Below are positions 1-5,240 of a DNA stretch of 11,000 nucleotides, in pieces. The stretch comes from Lachnospiraceae bacterium (GTDB lineage: Bacteria > Bacillota > Clostridia > Lachnospirales > Lachnospiraceae). Numbering within the stretch: the first letter of the stretch is position 1; every line of letters begins with the position of its first letter. The notes beneath the pieces were generated by a model. The model was not told the origin of the DNA. It saw nothing but the letters and a program-made list of their open reading frames with translations, and searched no databases. The DNA lies in assembly GCA_017476305.1 (NCBI GenBank), contig JAFVAA010000167.1:1-11000 (forward strand). The letters are read 5' to 3'. The translations under genes and the position numbers were made by a program.

Positions 1-93
1 AATGCTGTCATTTATTAGGCAGATAGTTACTGTTCACAGCCGTTCTGCTGCGGATAGTAAAAAAATTTTATACAGGAAATATAGGAACAGGCA

Positions 94-110
94 AGGAGGA
101 GAAAAGTTTG
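94..110 (+). promoter_or_regulatory. Ribosome binding site deciding a TTG start
   Basis: A full AGGAGG at 94-99 lies 8 nt before a TTG at 108-110. No ATG with a comparable site lies near, and the protein starting at this TTG begins with the usual N-terminal strand of amidohydrolases (MKIRIYNARILTM). The TTG is therefore taken as the initiation codon. The 90 bases before it hold no convincing promoter, so the gene may be read from a promoter outside the window. Confidence 0.8.
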
Positions 111-1382
111 AAAATCAGAATATATAATGCCAGAATCCTTACGATGGAAGATGGCAGAGACATGTTTGCGGGGGAAGTACATGTAGAGGGAAATCAGATT
201 ACCTATGTGGGCCAGGGGAAGGATGCGAAGGGAGCATGGGACAGGGAAATCGATGCAGAGGGAAATGTGCTTCTGCCGGGATTTAAAAATGCACATACGC
301 ATTCTGCCATGACGTTTTTACGCTCCTATGCAGATGATCTGCCCCTGCAGGAATGGCTCTATGAAAGGGTATTTCCGATGGAGGCAAAGCTGACACCGGA
401 TGATGTATACTGGTGCGCACTTTTAGCAAATTTAGAGTATTTGTCCAGTGGAATTACGGCGAACTTTGATATGTATATGAAAAATGAGTCAAATGCGAAG
501 GCTTCTGTCGATTCCGGTTTTCGTACCGTTTTATGCGGAAGCATCAATGACTTTGGCGGAACGGTAGAGGAAATTGAGGAGTAGTATCTGCATTTTAATG
601 ACTATGATCCCCTGATTTCGTATCAGCTCGGATTTCATGCAGAGTATACCACGAAGAGGGAAATTTTAGAGGGCATCGCCGCACTCGGACAGAAATATAA
701 AAAGCCTGTGTATACACATAATTCCGAGACGGAAAATGAGGTGGCAGGCTGTGTGGAGCGGTATGGGAAGACACCGACCACCTTTCTAAATGAGCTTCAT
801 ATGTTTGACTACGGTGGGGGTGGATTTCACTGTGTCCATATGACAGAGGAGGATCTTCGTATCTGCAAGGAAAAGGGAATCTGGGTGGTGACGAATCCAT
901 CTTCAAACCTAAAGCTGGCGAGTGGAATTGCACCGATTCAAAAAATGCTCGAAATGGGAATCGGTCTGGCTATCGGAACGGATGGACCGGCGAGCAATAA
1001 CTGTTTAGATATGTTCCGGGAGATGTTTCTCGTGACGGCTCTGCAGAAGGTAAATGAAAAGGATGCTTCTGCAGTTGATGCGCTGGATGTCCTGAAAATG
1101 GCAACGGCAGGCGGTGCAGGGGCGATGGGACTTTCTGACTGTGATGTTCTGGCTGTGGGGAAAAAGGCAGATTTGATTATGATTGATCTAAAACAGCCAA
1201 ATATGCAGCCGTTAAATAACATTGCGAAAAATATCGTCTATAGTGGAAGTAAGTCAAATATTAAAATGACGATGATCGATGGAAAGATTTTATATGAAAA
1301 CGGGGAGTATCATATCGGAATCAGCCCGGAGGAAATCTATGCGAAGGCGAATGAGAGTATTGAGAGGATGAAAAAAGAGTAG
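108..1382 (+). pseudogene. Amidohydrolase (MTA/SAH deaminase-like), interrupted by an in-frame TAG
   Basis: The gene would encode a 424-residue metal-dependent hydrolase of the MtaD/TRZ-ATZ type, which deaminates adenosine-derived compounds such as S-adenosylhomocysteine or methylthioadenosine; the real substrate is not readable from sequence. The same reading frame runs from 108 to 1382 but is broken at 582-584 by one TAG (codon 159). Everything else is intact: the HxH metal ligands (H63, H65), the barrel histidine in GFHAEY (about H177), THNSET with H204 and E207, FHCVH (about 241-244) and IGTDGPASN with the metal Asp near 292. The total length matches the family. No frameshift is seen, and residues on both sides of the stop read as continuous family sequence (EEIEE-stop-YLHFNDYDPLISYQLGFH). 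The distal half has no usable start: the first near-start codon, GTG at 708, is the Val of VYTHNSET. One base change from CAG, AAG or GAG would create the stop. It is either a recent nonsense allele, a sequencing error, or a readthrough site; TAG ends several neighbouring genes, so general reassignment is unlikely. Confidence 0.85.
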
Positions 1383-1416
1383 ATGCAGATGTCGAAAGAT
1401 TTTGGAGTCTAATGTC

Positions 1417-1460
1417 TTATACCCCATGCATGGAATCTATAGATCCTGTATGGGGTATAA
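1417..1460. repeat. 44-bp imperfect palindrome downstream of the amidohydrolase
   Basis: An 11-bp perfect inverted repeat (TTATACCCCAT at 1417-1427, ATGGGGTATAA at 1450-1460) continues inward through a G-U pair and C-G and A-U pairs to about 1430/1447. The interior holds a 10-bp palindrome ATCTATAGAT at 1435-1444. The RNA could fold into one long hairpin, 34 nt after the amidohydrolase stop, so it may act as a terminator or 3' end stabiliser. It has no T-run on either strand, so a standard intrinsic terminator is not shown; a protein-binding palindrome or mobile-element remnant is equally possible. Confidence 0.6.
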
Positions 1461-1472
1461 CAATTTAGGGAA

Positions 1473-1616
1473 GCTGGTATTTTTCCATTTTAATTCAATG
1501 ACTAAAATCGGATAATTGGAATCCGGTTTTGGAAGATATATGATATCTGCATATCCGTTTCCGGCAGGCAATTCTTCGAACGGAATGTAATAATCCCTAT
1601 ATGCGTAATATGCTAA
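1473..1616 (-). pseudogene. Fragment of PD-(D/E)XK nuclease domain (AAA-ATPase-like/PDDEXK_9 family)
   Basis: Read on the minus strand from 1616 downward, one frame gives about 48 residues including LAYYAYRDYYIPFEELPAG, then NGYADIIYLPKPDSNYP, then ILVIELKWKNTS. This is the pattern of the PD-(D/E)XK domain found at the C terminus of the AAA-ATPase-like proteins that are abundant in Lachnospiraceae: a GxGYAD motif with the metal Asp, then an IELKW strand with the catalytic E-x-K. The frame is closed upstream by TAA at 1617-1619, has no start codon with a ribosome binding site, and family similarity stops after KNTS. The expected 400-plus residues of the ATPase are absent from this strand. It is a decayed remnant, from recognition of the motif only. 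Confidence 0.65.
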
Positions 1617-1654
1617 TTAATTTGGAAAAGTATTTAGAAAAATGAATTTTTATA

Positions 1655-1682
1655 TTGACATTAGTATGGTGTGTGGTATAAT
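1655..1682 (+). promoter_or_regulatory. Consensus sigma-A promoter of the metal-efflux operon
   Basis: A perfect -35 box TTGACA (1655-1660) and a perfect -10 box TATAAT (1677-1682) are separated by 16 bp. Transcription should start near 1689-1690, inside the operator that follows. A promoter this strong normally needs a repressor, which fits the palindrome placed on its start point. Confidence 0.85.
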
Positions 1683-1688
1683 GGATTT

Positions 1689-1716
1689 AAACATATGAAT
1701 GATTGTTCATATGTTT
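1689..1716. promoter_or_regulatory. ArsR/SmtB-type metal-responsive operator
   Basis: A perfect inverted repeat with 11-bp arms (AAACATATGAA at 1689-1699, TTCATATGTTT at 1706-1716) and a 6-bp spacer. The core TATGAA-N6-TTCATA is the known pattern of operators bound by ArsR/SmtB repressors such as CzrA and SmtB. It begins 7 bp after the -10 box and covers the predicted start of transcription, so a bound repressor would block RNA polymerase; metal binding to the repressor would release it. Binding is inferred from the motif and from the genes downstream. No ArsR-type gene is present in the window. Confidence 0.75.
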
Positions 1717-1853
1717 TAGAAAAAATATGGATAGCTGTACATATAATACACGGGGATGTGTCTGAATTTATCCGGCAGTATCTGCGGGAGCAGCAGATGG
1801 CAATGTCAAGTGATATGGCACAATGTTGTGTGTATGGCAGAACGGAGGCTTTT

Positions 1854-2072
1854 ATGAAGAAAACATATAAAATCGAAGTGGATTGTGCGAACTGTGCCAA
1901 TAAGATGGAGGAGGCAGCGAAAAAGACAGAGGGTGTGAAGGATGCCGTGGTGAATTTTATGGCATTAAAGATGAAGGTGGAGTTTGAAGAGGGAGCAGAG
2001 CCTTCGGAGGTCATGCCGGTGGTTTTGAAAAACTGTAAAAGGGTAGAGGATGATTGTGAAATCTTTTTCTAG
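1854..2072 (+). CDS. Small HMA-domain heavy-metal-binding protein
   Basis: A 72-residue cytoplasmic protein that is essentially a single heavy-metal-associated (HMA, ferredoxin-like) domain. The metal site DCANCANK has the CxxC cysteines at C11 and C14, followed by the helix KMEEAAKKTEGV and the strands DAVVNFMALKMKVEF. It probably binds a soft metal ion and passes it to, or senses it for, the ATPase encoded 78 nt downstream, which lacks an N-terminal HMA domain. The start at 1854 has GGAGG at 1844-1848, spacing 5 nt. An in-frame ATG at 1797 with GGGAG at 1786-1790 would add 19 residues including a Cys-Cys pair (MAMSSDMAQCCVYG...) and cannot be excluded. The open frame extends further up into the promoter, which cannot be coding. 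The acidic C-terminal part (KRVEDDCEIFF) and the Asp before CxxC suit Zn/Cd more than Cu, but this is inference. Confidence 0.85.
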   Translation: MKKTYKIEVDCANCANKMEEAAKKTEGVKDAVVNFMALKMKVEFEEGAEPSEVMPVVLKNCKRVEDDCEIFF

Positions 2073-2150
2073 AGGTCTTATCTGTTTTAAGAGGAAAAGG
2101 TGTTTACAAATACAATATAGAAACCGGTTTTGGCAGGACAGGTGATGGTT

Positions 2151-4022
2151 ATGAATAAAAAACAGAAAAAGGTTTTGATACGGATTATCATAGCAGCAGT
2201 TCTAATCGTAATGCTGGTACTTTTACCGATAAAAAATGAATATCTGCGCTTTGGTCTGTTTATGATTCCGTACCTTGTCATCGGATATGACATTTTACGA
2301 AAAGCTTTTAAAGGGATTTTGAACAGGCAGGTCTTTGATGAAAATTTTTTGATGGCGGTAGCGACGGTGGGTGCCATTGCTCTCGGAGAGTATACCGAAG
2401 GTGTGGCAGTTATGCTTTTTTATCAGATTGGCGAACTGTTTCAGGGCTATGCCGTCGGAAAAAGCAGAAGGAATATCAGTGATCTGATGGATATCCGGCC
2501 GGATTATGCGAATGTGTATACAGATGGAGCATTGGAGCAGGTCGATCCGGATGAGGTGGAGATTGGCTCGGTCATCGTGGTAAATCCCGGCGAGAAGATT
2601 CCGATTGACGGAATCGTGACGGAGGGAACAGCGACATTAAATACCAGTGCGCTTACGGGAGAGAGTATTCCGAGAGAAGTTGAGACAGGAGATGAGGTCA
2701 TCAGTGGCTGCATTGATATGACAGGTGTTTTAAAAATTCAGACCACAAAGGAGTTCGAGGAATCCACGGCATCGAAAATCCTAGATATGGTGGAAAATGC
2801 CAGTTCGAAAAAATCAAGGTCGGAAAATTTTATTTCAAAATTTGCAAAATATTATACGCCTGCTGTCTGCATCGGGGCACTTCTTTTGGCTTTTTTGCCA
2901 CCGGTTATCCGGATGGCATTTTTGCAGATGGCTCCAGCCTGGGGAATGTGGGTGTACAGGGCACTGACCTTTCTGGTCATCAGCTGTCCGTGTGCCTTAG
3001 TCATCAGCATTCCGCTCAGCTTTTTTGCAGGGATTGGCGGGGCGAGCCACGAGGGGGTTTTAGTGAAGGGCTCTAATTATTTAGAGACTTTATCGCAGAC
3101 AAAGACGATGGTATTTGATAAGACGGGTACAATGACGCTTGGTGTGTTTGAGGTAGCCGGTGTGCATCATAACAAAATGGAGGAAAAAGAGCTTTTAGAG
3201 CTGACGGCACTGGCAGAGTCTCCGTCCTCCCATCCGATCAGTAAGAGCTTAAAGGAAGCGTATGGCGGGAAAATCGATCCGGAGCGTGTGAAGGATGTAG
3301 AGGAAATCGGTGGAAATGGAATTGTGGCGACTGTGGATGGAAAGAGGGTTGCCGTGGGAAATGGAAAGCTGATGGAGCGTTTGGGGGTGGAGTGCAATGA
3401 GTGCCATGGAATCGGGACAGTCGTACATGTGGCAGTGGATGGTGCTTATGCGGGGCATATCCTCATCGCTGACCGGATGAAGCCACATGCAAAGGAGGCA
3501 ATCCAGGCTCTTAAAAAATCCGGTGTGACAAAGACGGTCATGCTGACAGGGGACAGGAAGCGTGTCGCTGATGAAGTGGCAGGAGAGCTTGGTATCGGAG
3601 AAGTACATAGTGAGCTTTTGCCGGCAGATAAGGTTTCTTTGGTGGAAAAGCTGCTTTCGGAGCAGACAGGAAAGGGAAAGCTCGCCTTTGCTGGAGATGG
3701 AATCAATGATGCACCGGTACTTTTCAGAGCGGATATCGGGATTGCAATGGGAGCACTTGGCTCCGATGCGGCAATCGAGGCTGCAGATATCGTACTGATG
3801 GATGATGATCCGTTAAAGATTGCAAAGGCGATTCGGATTGCGAAAAAGTGTATCCGCATTGTCTATGAGAATATTTATTTTGCTATCGGGGTGAAGGTAG
3901 TCTGCCTGCTTCTCGGCGCGGTAGGAATTGCAAATATGTGGCTTGCGATTTTTGCGGATGTCGGGGTGATGGTGCTTGCGGTGCTCAACGCGATTCGGGC
4001 GTTGTTTGTGAAAAAACTTTAA
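2151..4022 (+). CDS. cadA: P1B-type ATPase, Zn2+/Cd2+/Pb2+ exporter
   Basis: An integral membrane pump of 623 residues that uses ATP to export divalent soft metals. Seen in order: N-terminal membrane segments (about 8-95), actuator domain with TGES (169-172), transport motif SCPCALVIS with CPC at 279-281, phosphorylation site DKTGT (D323), the nucleotide-domain SSHP (H361), and hinge GDGINDAP (515-522). A Lys in TM7 (GVKVV, K582) and Asp-x-Gly in TM8 (DVG, D603) mark the P1B-2 Zn/Cd/Pb group rather than the copper group, which has Asn/Tyr and Met/Ser there. Unlike most CadA/ZntA proteins it has no N-terminal HMA domain; the separate upstream protein seems to replace it. The start at 2151 is preferred because AGGTGAT at 2140-2146 is placed for it; an in-frame ATG at 2145 and TTG at 2130 are alternatives. 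It belongs to the operon read from 1689. No clear intrinsic terminator follows. Confidence 0.95.
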   Translation: MNKKQKKVLIRIIIAAVLIVMLVLLPIKNEYLRFGLFMIPYLVIGYDILRKAFKGILNRQVFDENFLMAVATVGAIALGEYTEGVAVMLFYQIGELFQGYAVGKSRRNISDLMDIRPDYANVYTDGALEQVDPDEVEIGSVIVVNPGEKIPIDGIVTEGTATLNTSALTGESIPREVETGDEVISGCIDMTGVLKIQTTKEFEESTASKILDMVENASSKKSRSENFISKFAKYYTPAVCIGALLLAFLPPVIRMAFLQMAPAWGMWVYRALTFLVISCPCALVISIPLSFFAGIGGASHEGVLVKGSNYLETLSQTKTMVFDKTGTMTLGVFEVAGVHHNKMEEKELLELTALAESPSSHPISKSLKEAYGGKIDPERVKDVEEIGGNGIVATVDGKRVAVGNGKLMERLGVECNECHGIGTVVHVAVDGAYAGHILIADRMKPHAKEAIQALKKSGVTKTVMLTGDRKRVADEVAGELGIGEVHSELLPADKVSLVEKLLSEQTGKGKLAFAGDGINDAPVLFRADIGIAMGALGSDAAIEAADIVLMDDDPLKIAKAIRIAKKCIRIVYENIYFAIGVKVVCLLLGAVGIANMWLAIFADVGVMVLAVLNAIRALFVKKL

Positions 4023-4127
4023 GGAAGTTAGTGTTTACGGATATTTCTCCTATAAACAGAAGTTTATCATAGGAATGACTGTAGCAAGATACGTGGCAAG
4101 ATATCCGATAAATGGATGAAATAACGG
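4023..4127. other. Spacer after the ATPase gene with a weak stem-loop
   Basis: TCCTATAAAC (about 4047-4056) can pair with GTTTAT-C-ATAGGA around a 4-nt loop, with one bulge. No T-run follows, so it is a weak terminator candidate only. The rest of the spacer shows nothing else that can be named. Confidence 0.3.
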
Positions 4128-4156
4128 TTGACATTGTAGAATATGAATGCTATAAT
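4128..4156 (+). promoter_or_regulatory. Consensus sigma-A promoter of the LprI-like/lipoprotein operon
   Basis: Perfect TTGACA (4128-4133) and TATAAT (4151-4156) boxes with 17-bp spacing, and a TGC directly before the -10 box (extended -10). The predicted leader to the ATG at 4186 is about 23 nt. This separates the secreted-protein pair from the metal operon that ends at 4022. Confidence 0.85.
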
Positions 4157-4185
4157 AGGTCTATCCATGAAAAGGGAGGGATTCT

Positions 4186-4629
4186 ATGAAATATTGGATT
4201 CGGGTGATTTTGCTTTGTCTTTTATGCAGCTTTGCTGTGGGGCAGGTGGCAGAGGTTTCTGCAGCTTCTTTAAAGCAGACTTATACGAAGCGGTATAAAA
4301 AGCTGGAAAAAAAGTGTAAAAAGCTGTTTCACTATTATGATGATCCATATGCGTCACAGGCGACGATAAATCAGGAAGCGGCAGATGAGTTCAAACTTTG
4401 GGATAAGGAACTGAATTATCAGTATAAAGGGATTCATAAAGCACTTTCTGCATCGAAAAAGAAGGAGCTAAAGAGCCGGCAGATTAAGTGGATTCAGAAA
4501 AAGGAGAAGGAAGCGAAAGCGGATGCTGCGGAAAATGAAGGCGGCTCTTTAGCTCCATTGCTTTATTATACTTCCTTGAGGGATTCTACGAAAAAGAGAA
4601 TAAAGTGGCTGATTAAAAATTACGCATAG
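4186..4629 (+). CDS. Secreted LprI-like (DUF1311) protein
   Basis: A 147-residue protein with a signal peptide (positive start MKYWIR, hydrophobic core LLCLLCSFAVG, likely cleavage after VSA at about residue 26). The mature part is Lys-rich and matches the LprI N-terminal/DUF1311 pattern: a WDKELNYQYKGI helix, a second helix around KKKELKSRQIKWIQKK, a GGSLAPLLYY segment, and a final SLRDSTKKRIKWL helix. LprI of Mycobacterium tuberculosis is a lysozyme inhibitor; most relatives have no known function, so a role in the envelope or against host lysozyme is inference. The family's usual paired cysteines are not present in the mature helices apart from one Cys in KKCKKLF. The start has AGGGAGGG at 4173-4180. 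The next gene begins 22 nt after its stop, so the two are probably co-transcribed. Confidence 0.8.
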   Translation: MKYWIRVILLCLLCSFAVGQVAEVSAASLKQTYTKRYKKLEKKCKKLFHYYDDPYASQATINQEAADEFKLWDKELNYQYKGIHKALSASKKKELKSRQIKWIQKKEKEAKADAAENEGGSLAPLLYYTSLRDSTKKRIKWLIKNYA

Positions 4630-4651
4630 AAGGATAAAGGAAACAGGGAAA

Positions 4652-5224
4652 ATGAAGAAAAAAGGAAAGAAAATTTCAGAATGGATGAAGGGAAGAGGGC
4701 AGAGAATCCTGCTTTCTTTCTTTGCGTTTATACTTTTGACAGCCTGTACTTCCGGCGGTTCTATGGATTCCTCCGACGGGCTGTCTGTGGCAGAGGAACA
4801 GGAAAATGACGTGGATACGTCGGAAATTTCGGAGAATGCAGAAGCTGTCACGGATACGTCGGAAATTTCGGAGAATGCAGAGGATGCCGGAGATGTGTCG
4901 GAGACTTCAGAAGGGGCAGAAGATGCTGTGGGGGCATCCGGGGCACAGCAGCAGAAAAGTACGTATACATTTCGGAAAGCAAGATATCTGACCGAGCATT
5001 TTAAAAAGCATGGTGCAGAGATGGGGGCGAAGTCGGAGGAAGCATATTTAGAGATGGCAAATGCTGTGATTGACAATCCGGATGCACTGCATAAATTAGA
5101 GGCAGAGGATGATGACCATGTGTATTTCATCGAGGATACGCATGAAATCGTTTTTTTGTCCCAGGATGGATATATCCGGACGTACTTTATCTGCAGTGGG
5201 ATAGAATATTTCAACAGGCAGTAG
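4652..5224 (+). CDS. Lipoprotein with acidic repeats and a BECR-like C-terminal domain
   Basis: A 190-residue predicted lipoprotein: basic N terminus, hydrophobic stretch ILLSFFAFILL, lipobox LTAC with the lipidated Cys at 32. Residues about 54-92 are an acidic linker made of three 13-residue repeats (DTSEISENAEAVT, DTSEISENAEDAG, DVSETSEGAEDAV). The C-terminal part (about 104-190) has YTFRKARYLTEHFKKHGAEMG, then YLEMANAVIDNP, then VYFIEDTHEIVFLSQDGYIRTYF. HFxKHG, a Tyr-led helix and a late G-x-I-R-T-Y-F strand resemble the phage Barnase-EndoU-ColicinE5/D-RelE (PBECR) nuclease families; the candidate catalytic residues are the two His, the Lys and the terminal Arg/Thr/Tyr. Assignment is by pattern memory, so nuclease activity is a hypothesis. 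The start codon has only a weak ribosome binding site (AGGGA just before it). It lies 22 nt after the LprI-like gene and meets the MutS-like gene tail to tail. Confidence 0.75.
   Translation: MKKKGKKISEWMKGRGQRILLSFFAFILLTACTSGGSMDSSDGLSVAEEQENDVDTSEISENAEAVTDTSEISENAEDAGDVSETSEGAEDAVGASGAQQQKSTYTFRKARYLTEHFKKHGAEMGAKSEEAYLEMANAVIDNPDALHKLEAEDDDHVYFIEDTHEIVFLSQDGYIRTYFICSGIEYFNRQ
4813..4920 (+). repeat. 39-bp tandem repeat, about 2.8 copies, inside the lipoprotein gene
   Basis: A 30-bp stretch at 4813-4842 recurs exactly at 4852-4881, a period of 39 bp. A third, diverged unit begins at 4891 and runs to about 4920. The period is a multiple of three, so unit gain or loss keeps the frame and only lengthens or shortens the acidic linker between the lipid anchor and the C-terminal domain. 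Near-identity of the first two units suggests a recent duplication. Confidence 0.9.
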
Positions 5225-5240
5225 AAAGGGGTGGAGTCTT

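Noticed and set aside
582..584. TAG as a genome-wide sense codon or pyrrolysine site
   Set aside because: TAG ends at least five other genes in the window, and no downstream insertion element or amber-decoding genes are visible here.
595..933. Minus-strand open frame
   Set aside because: It is the shadow of the amidohydrolase; composition is low-complexity and no family pattern or ribosome binding site is seen. The same applies to the minus-strand frames at 938-1222, 3249-3608, 3446-3859, 4549-5214, 8895-9419 and 10444-10782.
708..1382. Second half of the amidohydrolase as an independent gene starting at GTG 708
   Set aside because: The GTG is the Val of the conserved VYTHNSET strand, has no ribosome binding site, and the frame continues upstream to the TAG at 582 with family-like sequence.
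1671..1853. Upstream extension of the HMA protein to codon 1671
   Set aside because: It would run through the -10 box and the operator, upstream of the predicted transcription start.
2121..2130. 10-bp palindrome AAACCGGTTT before the ATPase gene
   Set aside because: It is short, within an operon spacer, and has no promoter or second copy nearby to suggest a function.
4813..4920. CRISPR array
   Set aside because: The repeats are direct, coding, in frame and only 9 bp apart, with diverging third unit and no spacer-like unique sequences.
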